NCBI RefSeq assembly: GCF_963668385.1
Contig: NZ_OY764327.1
Span: 1,550,001 to 1,614,000, forward strand
Length of the DNA: 64,000 nucleotides
From: an uncultured Carboxylicivirga sp.
GTDB taxonomy: Bacteria > Bacteroidota > Bacteroidia > Bacteroidales > Marinilabiliaceae
Reading direction: 5' to 3'
Shown here: positions 37,039-45,321 of the stretch, one piece after another
Layout of the letters: each line of letters begins with the position of its first letter
Numbering within the stretch: position 1 is the first letter of the stretch
Position numbers and translations under genes: made by a program
Notes under the pieces: model-generated
Told to the model about the DNA's origin: nothing
Database searches by the model: none
What the model saw: the letters and a program-made list of their open reading frames with translations, nothing else

Positions 37039-38055
37039 CTAGAAGTCGGATAATCGGGTGGAAATTGTAAAATGATTAGATGTACCGGCTAGATTATATC
37101 TGGCCGAACCATATCCAAATTTAAATTTATAGACTCTGAAGCCAAAGCCCCATGAAAATCCAACGGTCGACATTTTTGAACCTATACTAAGTTCTTTTCT
37201 ACGGCGGTGATTGTAACCAAAATCAACCCAAAAATTATCTGATGGAACAAATTCAACACCCATTACAATATGACGCATAAGCTGGTCAAAACCATTGCCG
37301 TTGTTTCCTTCATCTTCAATTACATCACCACTTCCGTTTCTTACTTCGTATTTCAGATTCCAGTCTAATAAATCTTGAGCAGTTAATACCAAACGAAATG
37401 GGGCATGAGCCAGCTTTTTAGCAATTCCAATTTGTATGTCTGAAGGTAATGGTTCGTATGTTTCGTTGTAGGTTGTAATCTGAGAACCTAAGTTTTTTAT
37501 GGCAATTCCAGCCGAGAATAAACCATCAACAGATTTATACATCATACCTATATCGGTAGCCAAACCAAATGAATTATATTGTTCAAAACTTGAGATGACA
37601 GGTTTTAGCGTTACTCCTAACTGCCATTGGGTAGAAAGCATTTTTGCATAGCTTAAATGAATTGCATACTCTGCTGCAGCAAAAGTACCTTGAAGATTAC
37701 CATCAATGTCAGCCCTATCAAATGTTCCATAGTTAATAGCATGAATTCCAACTCCAATTGTTCCGAAGTTATCTATATGGTGTGCGTAACCTGAATAGAA
37801 TATGTTAATATCGCTAACAAATGGAACATAGCTGAATGTTAGATCATTACTGATGTTAGCAGTTAAATTGGCTGGGTTATTAAATACTAGATTAATATCA
37901 TCAGAAGCTAAACCAACCTGATTACCCCCTAAAGCACCAATGCGAGCTGAATTAGCCAAATTAAGGAAATCGTAAGTGTAATTTCCTGCTTGTTGTGCGC
38001 TCATTGTTGTTGCAAGAGTGATAATTGTAAGTATGCTTAGTATTTTATTCATCAT
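37039..38055 (-). CDS. porQ: Type IX secretion system protein PorQ
   Basis: The 338-residue product has a signal peptide (MMNKILSILTIITLATTMSAQ) and then the PorV/PorQ beginning YDFLNLANSARIGALGGNQVGL with FNNPANLT shortly after. The rest is an outer-membrane barrel of the FadL-like class. PorQ acts with PorU, PorV and PorZ in the attachment complex of the type IX secretion system, linking cargo proteins to surface lipopolysaccharide. The ATG at 38055 (or 38052) is preferred to the TTG at 38073, which sits in the promoter-like TATTTTTG element (38071-38078). Confidence 0.88.
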   Translation of the reverse strand: MMNKILSILTIITLATTMSAQQAGNYTYDFLNLANSARIGALGGNQVGLASDDINLVFNNPANLTANISNDLTFSYVPFVSDINIFYSGYAHHIDNFGTIGVGIHAINYGTFDRADIDGNLQGTFAAAEYAIHLSYAKMLSTQWQLGVTLKPVISSFEQYNSFGLATDIGMMYKSVDGLFSAGIAIKNLGSQITTYNETYEPLPSDIQIGIAKKLAHAPFRLVLTAQDLLDWNLKYEVRNGSGDVIEDEGNNGNGFDQLMRHIVMGVEFVPSDNFWVDFGYNHRRRKELSIGSKMSTVGFSWGFGFRVYKFKFGYGSARYNLAGTSNHFTISTRLSDF

Positions 38056-38070
38056 TAGTTTGTATAACGG

Positions 38071-38078
38071 CAAAAATA
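38071..38078 (-). promoter_or_regulatory. Possible -7 element of porQ
   Basis: TATTTTTG on the minus strand lies 15 bases before the preferred ATG. No clear -33 box was found. Confidence 0.4.
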
Positions 38079-38120
38079 TTAATTTAGTGTAGATTGATTG
38101 GATTTGTTTTGTGAAAAGGA

Positions 38121-38612
38121 TTAATCGTAATTAACTTTCAAACCTTCAACTACATCGAATACGGCTGGGCATATAAATGTATTTTTGTAGGTAAGTGAGC
38201 TAATCTGAAAAAAACGTTTTCTGTCGGTGTGTGGATATTCGCGACATGCTCTGGGGCGCGATTCGTAAACCATACAATAATTGTCTGCCATTAAAAATGG
38301 ACAGGGAGTTTCTTTAAATACATAGTCGCCATCATTGTCGAGATACAAATATTGCTCGATGACAGCAGAAGGTTTCATCCTTAAATGTTTGGCTAATCTG
38401 TCAATATCTCGGTCAATCACAATAGGACTTATTGATTTGCAGCAATTAGCACACTCAAGGCAATCGGTATATTTAAATACTTGGTGGTGAAGATTCTGAG
38501 CATGAGTATCCAAATCTTTTGGTTTTTTCTTTTTTAATTTAGCCAAAAAAGCTTTGTTCTCTTTTGCTTTATTTTCTGCATCTGTTTTAAGCTTGTTTAA
38601 ATCGATTGCCAT
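38121..38612 (-). CDS. YkgJ-family cysteine cluster protein
   Basis: The 163-residue product has the YkgJ/UPF0153 cysteine set: CLECANCCKS near residue 54, CPFLMADNYCMVYESRP near 104 and CREYP near 122, spaced to bind zinc or an iron-sulfur cluster. The N-terminal 40 residues are lysine-rich and helical. The role is unknown. Its start codon lies within the 3' end of the EamA gene (26-base overlap), so translation is probably coupled. Confidence 0.85.
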   Translation of the reverse strand: MAIDLNKLKTDAENKAKENKAFLAKLKKKKPKDLDTHAQNLHHQVFKYTDCLECANCCKSISPIVIDRDIDRLAKHLRMKPSAVIEQYLYLDNDGDYVFKETPCPFLMADNYCMVYESRPRACREYPHTDRKRFFQISSLTYKNTFICPAVFDVVEGLKVNYD

Positions 38613-39492
38613 ATTTGTTTAATTTCAATTGAGAGATAAAAACACCTCCTATAACAATGGTAATACCCAATAGTTTTTGTGCTGTTAGTTCTTCATCAAG
38701 TATCCACCATGCAAAAAATGCTGTAAATACCGGAATCATGTTTACAAATACATTTGCTTTACTAATACCCGTTTTTCGCATACCATAGGTGAAGAAAATA
38801 AATGCCAGCGACGAGGCAAAAATAGCTAATTGAACAACAGCAATTACAGCTTTTGTAGTGATTTCTGTTTGGGCTAAGTGTTTTAGGTCAATTGCAAGAA
38901 AAAAGGGTAGAAACAAAATTGCACCTATTATATTCTGGTAGGTAATAACACTGAAGGCATTATATTTTTGCGGTAATTTTTTAAGAATTACTGCATATCC
39001 CATTGTTGAAAGAACAGCAACAAACAAAAGTATAATTCCATAAATAGGGGCTGTGAGAGTAAAATCTTTTTCAAAGATTAGCAACATTACACCAAAAAAG
39101 GAGATAAATATACCAACCAAATTTAATTTGCTAATACGTGAGTGAAAAAAGATACGTTCTGTGATGGGCGAAAATAGGGGGATTGTTGAAATTATAACTG
39201 CTCCTACGGTTGATGATACAACTTGTAAACCAAAGCTTTCGCCCATGAAGTATAAAAACGGTTCGAAAAAGGCAAGAAGAAAGAACCATTTAATATCTTT
39301 TACTTGTATAGGTACCAGTTTTTTCGTGATCTTTAGAAAAAACAACAATAATGTGATGCTAATTATTAAGCGAAAAAATACGATGGTAATAGGATTAAAC
39401 GACTCAAAAGCATGTTTAATCCACACGAACGAAAATGCCCAACATATCATTGATAATATTAAACTGACTATTACTTTGGTTTTTTCTGGCAT
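38587..39492 (-). CDS. EamA/DMT-superfamily transporter
   Basis: The 301-residue product has ten predicted membrane helices in two EamA halves (about 5-140 and 150-290), with SFVWIKHAFESFNPITIVFFR and FVNMIPVFTAFFAWWILDEELT, both typical motifs. It is an inner-membrane metabolite exporter of unknown substrate. It overlaps the YkgJ gene downstream. Confidence 0.88.
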   Translation of the reverse strand: MPEKTKVIVSLILSMICWAFSFVWIKHAFESFNPITIVFFRLIISITLLLFFLKITKKLVPIQVKDIKWFFLLAFFEPFLYFMGESFGLQVVSSTVGAVIISTIPLFSPITERIFFHSRISKLNLVGIFISFFGVMLLIFEKDFTLTAPIYGIILLFVAVLSTMGYAVILKKLPQKYNAFSVITYQNIIGAILFLPFFLAIDLKHLAQTEITTKAVIAVVQLAIFASSLAFIFFTYGMRKTGISKANVFVNMIPVFTAFFAWWILDEELTAQKLLGITIVIGGVFISQLKLNKYGNRFKQA

Positions 39493-39648
39493 ATCAATTT
39501 TATTACTATTGGTAAATGTACTATTCCTACTTAATACCTCGGCTATGGTTGATCGTATTCATAAAATAAACAAGTAGTTTATAATTTAATTGTTCGAAAT
39601 TAATTTTATTAAAGGCTATTTGGCAAGGGGTGTAGAAGCTTATTTTGT

Positions 39649-39656
39649 TACATTTG
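39649..39656 (+). promoter_or_regulatory. Possible -7 element of the dCMP deaminase gene
   Basis: TACATTTG matches TAnnTTTG and lies 12 bases before the ATG at 39669. The nearest TTTG upstream is 26 bases away, longer than usual. Confidence 0.4.
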
Positions 39657-39668
39657 TGTTCAACAATA

Positions 39669-40124
39669 ATGATTATCGATACTCCAATTATGCAAAAAGA
39701 CAGTAAACAATTCTTACTTGATCAACGTTATTTGGCCATGGCCCGAATATGGTCTCAAAACTCATATTGCAATCGACGTCAGGTAGGAGCTATTATTGTT
39801 AAGAATAAAATGATTATTAGTGATGGGTATAACGGAACCCCATCTGGCTTTGAAAATGAGTGTGAAGATTGTAATAATACCACAAAACCATATGTATTAC
39901 ATGCCGAAGCCAACGCTATAACTAAGGTGGCTCGCTCAAACAATAGTTCAGATGGAGCTACTCTTTATGTGACGGCATCTCCGTGCATCGAATGTGCAAA
40001 ACTTATCATTCAAGCGGGCATTAAACGTGTTGTTTTTACTGAGAAATATCACAACGAAGATGGAATAAAACTTTTGGAAAGAGCCGAAATTGAGATTGTT
40101 CACATTGATAAAGAAATAATATAA
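39669..40124 (+). CDS. dCMP deaminase family protein
   Basis: The 151-residue product (start ATG 39669; ATG 39690 is also possible) has the zinc-deaminase motifs HAEANAI near residue 77 and PCIEC near residue 104, with NGTPSGFENE near 57 typical of deoxycytidylate deaminases. It deaminates dCMP to dUMP to feed thymidylate synthesis. The frame is open upstream to 39645, but that start lies in the promoter-like element. It ends one base before the CtpA gene, so they are co-transcribed. Confidence 0.88.
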   Translation: MIIDTPIMQKDSKQFLLDQRYLAMARIWSQNSYCNRRQVGAIIVKNKMIISDGYNGTPSGFENECEDCNNTTKPYVLHAEANAITKVARSNNSSDGATLYVTASPCIECAKLIIQAGIKRVVFTEKYHNEDGIKLLERAEIEIVHIDKEII

Positions 40125-40125
40125 T

Positions 40126-41739
40126 ATGAGTAGTACTAAAAATACGCGGAATCAGATATTACTTCCTGTAATATTTGCTCTATTAGTTGTATTGGGCATT
40201 TTTATTGGCAGAAACTTTATGCCGACCCAATCTGGAAAAGGAAATCCATTAATGATTTATCCTCAAAGCAGTAAGCTTGATGTTTTATTGGATCACATAG
40301 AAAATGAATATGTTGATACTGTTGATCGTGAGGCGATTGAAGAAAGAATTATTCCTGATATACTTAAAGACCTAGACCCACATACGGTTTACATACCAGC
40401 AAAGGATTTAAACAAAGTAAATGAAGAGTTGAAAGGTAACTTTGGTGGTATTGGAGTTCAATTTAGCATGCAGGAAGATACAGTACTGGTAATCAGTGTT
40501 ATTTCAGGAGGGCCATCCGAAAAAGTAGGACTCTTACCTGGTGATAGAATTGTTATGGTGGATGATTCAATTATTGCAGGTAAAAATATTGCAACTACTG
40601 ATGTGATGAAACGTTTGCGAGGTGAAATGGGAACGGAGGTTAAGGTTGGGATTGTTCGTCGTCCAAGCCAGGAAATTATCCCATATACAATCACTCGCGG
40701 TGCCATCCCAATGTATAGTGTTGATGTTAGCTACATGGTAGATGATAAAGTTGGTTACATCAAAGTCGATCGTTTTGCACAAACAACCTATCAGGAATTT
40801 CTTACCGCTCTGGCAAAACTTAGAGCTAATAAGTGTGAAAAGATAATTGTCGATATGAGAGGTAATTCAGGAGGTTTGCTCGAAATTGCTATTCAAATGT
40901 GTAACGAGTTTCTAGCTGCTAAAGAATTAATCGTGTATACCGAAGGTAAATCACAACCTCGTAGAGATGTATATGCAAATGGAGCTGGATCATGCCAGGA
41001 TACAAAAGTGATTGTATTAATTGATGAATTTTCAGCATCGGCTAGTGAAATATTTGCAGGAGCTATTCAGGACAATGATAGGGGATTGGTTATTGGGCGT
41101 CGCTCTTTTGGTAAAGGACTAGTGCAAGAACAGATACCTTTACCAGATGGATCTGCACTTCGATTGACTGTTGCTCGCTATTACACACCAAGCGGAAGAT
41201 GTATTCAAAAACCATATGATAAAGGGATCGACGATTATTATCAGGATTTTTATCACCGATTAGAGCATGGTGAACTATTTAATAAGGATAGTATTAATTT
41301 TGATAAATCATTGGCATATAAAACTAAAAAAGGTCGGACAGTTTATGGTGGTGGAGGCATTATGCCTGATGTATTTGTTGCCCGTGATACAACAATGATC
41401 ACCGATTACTTTATCAATCTTCGATCAAATGGTATTATTTACCGATATGCATTACAATACTCAGATAATAATCGTCAGGAGTTAGAAGGATTAACAACTG
41501 CAGACGCGATTAGTAATAAGTTGGATAGTAATGGAATGATGACTGATTTTCTTGCGTATGCTAAGGAGAAAGGTGTAGGGTTTAATAAAAAAGAATATGA
41601 AATTTCGAAGCATTTGATAAAACAAGAAGTAAAAGCGTATATTGCTCGTAATATAATTGACAATGAAGGTTTTTATCCAATTATACATGAAGTAGATGAG
41701 GTATTTCAGAAGGCATTAAAGGAAGCTCGAGATTTATAA
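40126..41739 (+). CDS. S41 family C-terminal processing peptidase (CtpA-like)
   Basis: The 537-residue product has an N-terminal membrane anchor (about 13-30), a PDZ domain (about 95-185, beginning FGGIGVQF) and the S41 protease domain. The catalytic serine is in DEFSASASEIFAGA near residue 305 and the lysine in RSFGKGLVQE near 330. Such proteases trim or degrade envelope proteins by their C-terminus; in type IX secretion organisms related proteases are also surface linked. A strong terminator follows. Confidence 0.92.
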   Translation: MSSTKNTRNQILLPVIFALLVVLGIFIGRNFMPTQSGKGNPLMIYPQSSKLDVLLDHIENEYVDTVDREAIEERIIPDILKDLDPHTVYIPAKDLNKVNEELKGNFGGIGVQFSMQEDTVLVISVISGGPSEKVGLLPGDRIVMVDDSIIAGKNIATTDVMKRLRGEMGTEVKVGIVRRPSQEIIPYTITRGAIPMYSVDVSYMVDDKVGYIKVDRFAQTTYQEFLTALAKLRANKCEKIIVDMRGNSGGLLEIAIQMCNEFLAAKELIVYTEGKSQPRRDVYANGAGSCQDTKVIVLIDEFSASASEIFAGAIQDNDRGLVIGRRSFGKGLVQEQIPLPDGSALRLTVARYYTPSGRCIQKPYDKGIDDYYQDFYHRLEHGELFNKDSINFDKSLAYKTKKGRTVYGGGGIMPDVFVARDTTMITDYFINLRSNGIIYRYALQYSDNNRQELEGLTTADAISNKLDSNGMMTDFLAYAKEKGVGFNKKEYEISKHLIKQEVKAYIARNIIDNEGFYPIIHEVDEVFQKALKEARDL

Positions 41740-41759
41740 TATTTATATAAAATAACTAA

Positions 41760-41798
41760 GGCCCTGTTTCAGATTTTGAAGCAGGGCTTTTTTTATTC
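41760..41798 (+). terminator. Rho-independent terminator after the S41 peptidase gene
   Basis: Arms GCCCTG and CAGGGC (41761-41766 and 41782-41787), extended by TTCA/TGAA, are followed by seven T residues. Confidence 0.9.
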
Positions 41799-41981
41799 CC
41801 AAATGTTAAGTTTATCCTATCTTTTTCTACAACTAAATATCTTAATATTCACTAAATCAGATAGAAATATTTAGATAAAAAATAAATACTAAAATGTGTG
41901 TAACATTCTTAAATGTTGTTCAGTTAAAGAGGGTGTCTTCAAAGGGGATTGGAATAATTGAAGATAATTAGAGTGGGATCA

Positions 41982-42008
41982 GTAGTAATTCATTTCTGTA
42001 ATTACTAC
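41982..42008 (+). promoter_or_regulatory. Hairpin in the leader of the PAP2 phosphatase gene
   Basis: Nine-base arms (41982-41990 and 42000-42008) are exactly complementary with a nine-base loop. The hairpin ends 15 bases before the ATG at 42024 and lacks a T run, so a leader or operator role is more likely than termination. Confidence 0.45.
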
Positions 42009-42023
42009 ATAAATTAATTAGGG

Positions 42024-42896
42024 ATGAAAGTTGTAATTTTAGTGATTGCAACGATTGTTTTGTGGGGACAAACAATCGTTGCTCAGGTGGAAAACGTGCC
42101 TTTTGAAATGAAGTTAAATAAGTTAGATTCAGTGATTTTTGAACCTAATTTAAAGAATTATCCTGAACTAAATATGGATTTGCAAAAGCAATTGACACCT
42201 CAATTAGATTGGGATTATCAGAATCAACAACCTTATCAGTTTAAATCTAATAGCGGCCTCAAAAAATCACTGGTTGCACCTGCTATTCTATTAGGTGTAG
42301 GGTTGTATTCAGGAAGCACAGAAAATACCAATTCCAGAATCGGAAAGCGAACAATACATAGCAATATTCAAGAAGAGTTTTCGGGTTTTCATACTTCCGT
42401 GGATGATTATTTGCAATGGGGGCCAATTGCTATGGTTTATGGTTTACAAGCATCAGGATTGCGAGGAAAACACAATACCTGGACTAGTACAAAACTGTTA
42501 ATCAAATCGGAATTGTTAACAGCTACTTTTGTTCGATTATTAAAAGCTACAACTGATAATGTTCGTCCTGATGGTAATGGGGAGATGTCGTTTCCTTCAG
42601 GTCATACTAGTCAGGCCTTTGTGGCAGCAACTTTTTTGCATCGTGAATACGGACATATCAGCCCATTTTATAGCATTGCAGGTTATACAATGGCAGCATC
42701 TGTTGGTACCATGCGTATGTTAAATCAAAGGCATTGGTTTAACGATGTTACTGTTGGTGCAGCAATGGGAATTGCATTTACTAATTTGGTTTACTGGCAT
42801 TACGACAGACGGAATAAAAACAAAAAGCACAATGTGACAGCTGTGCCAGCAATAACTGACAAAGGAGCAGCTATTGCAATGCTTGTTCAGTTTTAG
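42024..42896 (+). CDS. PAP2-family phosphatase with signal peptide
   Basis: The 290-residue product has a signal peptide ending near AQ (residue 21) and the three PAP2 phosphatase motifs: KATTDNVRP (KX6RP type) near residue 174, PSGHTSQAF near 190, and the MRMLNQRHWFNDV motif near 232 with the catalytic His and Asp. It dephosphorylates a lipid phosphate such as undecaprenyl pyrophosphate or phosphatidate on the periplasmic side. An N-terminal region of about 90 residues is not recognised. It is monocistronic or followed by DUF4834. Confidence 0.87.
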   Translation: MKVVILVIATIVLWGQTIVAQVENVPFEMKLNKLDSVIFEPNLKNYPELNMDLQKQLTPQLDWDYQNQQPYQFKSNSGLKKSLVAPAILLGVGLYSGSTENTNSRIGKRTIHSNIQEEFSGFHTSVDDYLQWGPIAMVYGLQASGLRGKHNTWTSTKLLIKSELLTATFVRLLKATTDNVRPDGNGEMSFPSGHTSQAFVAATFLHREYGHISPFYSIAGYTMAASVGTMRMLNQRHWFNDVTVGAAMGIAFTNLVYWHYDRRNKNKKHNVTAVPAITDKGAAIAMLVQF

Positions 42897-42921
42897 CATG
42901 GTTATTGACATTGAAAAGGCC

Positions 42922-42929
42922 TATATTTG
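42922..42929 (+). promoter_or_regulatory. Possible -7 element of the DUF4834 gene
   Basis: TATATTTG matches TAnnTTTG and lies 15 bases before the ATG at 42945. Upstream TTG triplets are closer than the usual spacing. Confidence 0.4.
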
Positions 42930-42944
42930 TAAAAACGCATAATT

Positions 42945-43211
42945 ATGATTGTAGGCTTAATAAGAACCATCTTTTATATTGTAGTTTTCTATTATATTTT
43001 CAAATTAATTGGCCAGTTGGTGATGCCTTTTTTCCTGAAAAAAGGAGTGGAGCGGATGCAAAGACAACAGCAACAAGCTACCAATGGATACAGGGAAGAG
43101 GCTAGTAGAAATGAAGGAAAGGTTACGATTCAGAAAAATACCGAAACCAAACATGAAACGCATATCGATGATAACGAAGGTGAATATGTAGATTTTGAGG
43201 AAGTAAAATAA
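42945..43211 (+). CDS. DUF4834 family small membrane protein
   Basis: The 88-residue product has one N-terminal membrane helix (about 5-28) and a charged tail ending in the EYVDFEEVK motif characteristic of DUF4834. The function is unknown. A longer overlapping open frame starting at 42905 is out of frame and lacks family features. The gene's stop meets the stop of the convergent anti-sigma-like gene at 43212. Confidence 0.8.
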   Translation: MIVGLIRTIFYIVVFYYIFKLIGQLVMPFFLKKGVERMQRQQQQATNGYREEASRNEGKVTIQKNTETKHETHIDDNEGEYVDFEEVK

Positions 43212-44255
43212 TTATTGTGCTCTTCTTCTTACTGTTAGAGCATTTCCTTTAAGGTTGTAGCCAATCAGATTTCCTTCTTCATCATAATATTTATCTAAGC
43301 TAACAGCATCTTTAGAGAAAAAATTAACAAACCTGACTCCACCTTCTACTAGTGCTAGATTTTTAGCTGGAATTTCATTGTCTTCTTCAACTTTTTGGTA
43401 GATATCCGCCAGTTGGCGACTTAAAATGTTATTAGACATATATTGAGGCATCATAACATTTAGTGCATATTCATAACCATTAATTGAGTCGGTATTGTTA
43501 ATGCGTATTTGGTTTAAAGCTACCAATATATTTAAAGTAGTGTCTTCTTTCGCAATAATCTTTGCTTTAGTTTTTTTCTTACTATTTTGTTTGGAAACAC
43601 CCATTGGATCCGCGGTTATTTGCATCAAACTATCTTTTGAAGGGGGTGTTTGAATAATGCTTTTATTATCAACTTTAGGCTGAATTTCTGCTAATGTTTG
43701 ATTCTCTATTGTATTCGTATCAGAGCTATGAGCAATAATAGAAGTTGTATTTTGAGTAAGTTGTTTAGGAACAAACCATGCTGCTGTTGCAAGTACGGCA
43801 ATAGCAATTGCTGCTGCAACATGTTGCATTTTTAAGCGGTTAAAAATTACATATCGTTTTAATTGACTTTTCTCATCGTATATAGTCGATAAGTCAGCTT
43901 TTAAAAAGCTAAGAGAAAAAAGCTTCTGTTCCTGTTCTCTTTTTTTATTGTTAGGTTGTAACGATTTTAATTCATCTTTTTCATTTGGAGTAAGACCTTC
44001 TTCCAGATATTTTATTTGTAGATATTCAATAGGTTCTAATTGATACTCATCGGCCGGGTGCTTTTTTAAGGTACTTTTATCAAATGCGCTAACGGGTATA
44101 TTAGGTAATACCAAATCTACGGGAATGTCAAGATCATCTTTCAGGTCGGGGTTCTCATCAAGGAAAGAAAGCAACATTGCTTTATCTTCTGGGCTGATTG
44201 AACCTTCCAGATAATCAAGGACATATGCTTCGTAATTATCTTTGTTAATATTCAT
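43212..44255 (-). CDS. Putative anti-sigma factor, single-pass membrane protein
   Basis: The 347-residue product has an N-terminal cytoplasmic region (about 1-140) beginning with NYEAYVLDYLEGSISPEDKAML, a zinc-less anti-sigma-like start, one membrane helix (about 144-163) and a periplasmic part. It follows the ECF sigma gene by 11 bases, so I infer it holds the sigma factor at the membrane. It is not a FecR protein by motif. The final 40 residues (KYYDEEGNLIGYNLKGNALTVRRR) look like a sensor or substrate-contact part. Confidence 0.7.
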   Translation of the reverse strand: MNINKDNYEAYVLDYLEGSISPEDKAMLLSFLDENPDLKDDLDIPVDLVLPNIPVSAFDKSTLKKHPADEYQLEPIEYLQIKYLEEGLTPNEKDELKSLQPNNKKREQEQKLFSLSFLKADLSTIYDEKSQLKRYVIFNRLKMQHVAAAIAIAVLATAAWFVPKQLTQNTTSIIAHSSDTNTIENQTLAEIQPKVDNKSIIQTPPSKDSLMQITADPMGVSKQNSKKKTKAKIIAKEDTTLNILVALNQIRINNTDSINGYEYALNVMMPQYMSNNILSRQLADIYQKVEEDNEIPAKNLALVEGGVRFVNFFSKDAVSLDKYYDEEGNLIGYNLKGNALTVRRRAQ

Positions 44256-44266
44256 AATCTTTCCTT

Positions 44267-44752
44267 TTAAACCACAACTTCCATTTTTCCGATATAATCT
44301 TTCAGGTATTTACGTGCTCTGAAAATATATACTTTTACTTGCGATTCGGTTAGTTTGGTTAGTTCTCCAATCTCTTTATAGGAGTATCCTTCATAATCGC
44401 GCAGCATTACTACCATTTTTTGAATGTCAGGTAAGCGGTCAACTGCCTGGTGTAAAATTTCGTTCAAATCACTATAGCCATCTGTAATTGAGTGGTTGTT
44501 ATCATCCACTTCATCCCATCGGGCTTGTTTCTTCTCTCGTCGGGTAAGGTCAATTAATGTGTGATAAGCAGTAGAAAAAAGATAACTTTTTACTTTTTCA
44601 AAATTCACTTCAGAGTGTTTCTTCCATAACTTTTCAAAGGTATCCTGCACAATGTCTTTTGCTTTGTCCTCATCCTTTATATTTTTGAGAACAAAGCGGT
44701 ATACTCCATCGGAGAATTGATCTACAGCTAGGTTATATTCTTTTACAGTCAT
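44267..44752 (-). CDS. ECF-type RNA polymerase sigma factor
   Basis: The 161-residue product (start ATG 44752; a GTG at 44773 would add seven residues) has a sigma region 2 (about 8-75, with DIVQDTFEKLWKK) and a region 4 helix-turn-helix (about 105-155, GYSYKEIGELTKLTESQVKVYIFRARK split over two lines of motif), as in ECF sigma factors. It directs transcription of a small regulon. The next gene likely encodes its membrane anti-sigma. The signal sensed is unknown. Confidence 0.9.
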   Translation of the reverse strand: MTVKEYNLAVDQFSDGVYRFVLKNIKDEDKAKDIVQDTFEKLWKKHSEVNFEKVKSYLFSTAYHTLIDLTRREKKQARWDEVDDNNHSITDGYSDLNEILHQAVDRLPDIQKMVVMLRDYEGYSYKEIGELTKLTESQVKVYIFRARKYLKDYIGKMEVVV

Positions 44753-44817
44753 ATAATTGTCGTCATCAGACACAGGTGTGACGCACCAGTAATTTGAAAT
44801 GTTACAGCACTATGAAA

Positions 44818-45084
44818 TTATTTTATTTTAAAACGTTCGAAACCATAAAATGGGATACTACTAACAATAAAGGTATCAACTCTTGAAAAGGCCGGACCTT
44901 TTTTACAATCATTTAAAAAGTGATGCAAATTTTCAGTTTCTCCTTCTGCATCGATTTCAACCCGCCCGTCAGATAAATTTTGTACGTACCCTTTTATGCA
45001 GTGTTGTTTTGCTCCATTGGCAACATAATATCGAAAGCCGACTCCCTGCACTCTTCCTTCAACAATAACTCTTACTCGTTTCAT
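44818..45084 (-). CDS. acyP: Acylphosphatase
   Basis: The 88-residue product is a compact acylphosphatase with VEGRVQGVGFRYYV near residue 7 (phosphate loop and catalytic Arg) and GYVQNLSDGRVEIDAEG near 34 (catalytic Asn). It hydrolyses acyl phosphates such as carbamoyl phosphate. The ATG at 45084 is chosen because a GGAGGT sequence, rare in this genome, lies seven bases upstream; the ATG at 45099 would add five residues. Confidence 0.92.
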   Translation of the reverse strand: MKRVRVIVEGRVQGVGFRYYVANGAKQHCIKGYVQNLSDGRVEIDAEGETENLHHFLNDCKKGPAFSRVDTFIVSSIPFYGFERFKIK

Positions 45085-45293
45085 ATTATTTACCTCCATT
45101 GTTGTAAATTTATGAAACCCAATTAAAGAAGGAAAGAACTTTGTTATATTATTTAAAGGACTTATTTCAGAATTTTCACAAGGACCAGCTTATAAAAATA
45201 CAATATTTATCAAAAATGGGTAGTAAATGGGGGTATTTGTGAATATTTATTAATTCTATGCATTTGAACATAACTATTGCAAAGGAAAATAAT

Positions 45294-45301
45294 TAACTTT
45301 G
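45294..45301 (+). promoter_or_regulatory. Possible -7 element of the AAEX transporter gene
   Basis: TAACTTTG matches TAnnTTTG and lies 20 bases before the ATG at 45322. The upstream TTG elements are not at ideal spacing. Confidence 0.4.
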
Positions 45302-45321
45302 TGTGCAAACATTAACAAACC

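Noticed and set aside
38056..38073. TTG start of porQ
   Set aside because: It lies within the presumed -7 promoter element, and the signal peptide begins at the ATG at 38055/38052.
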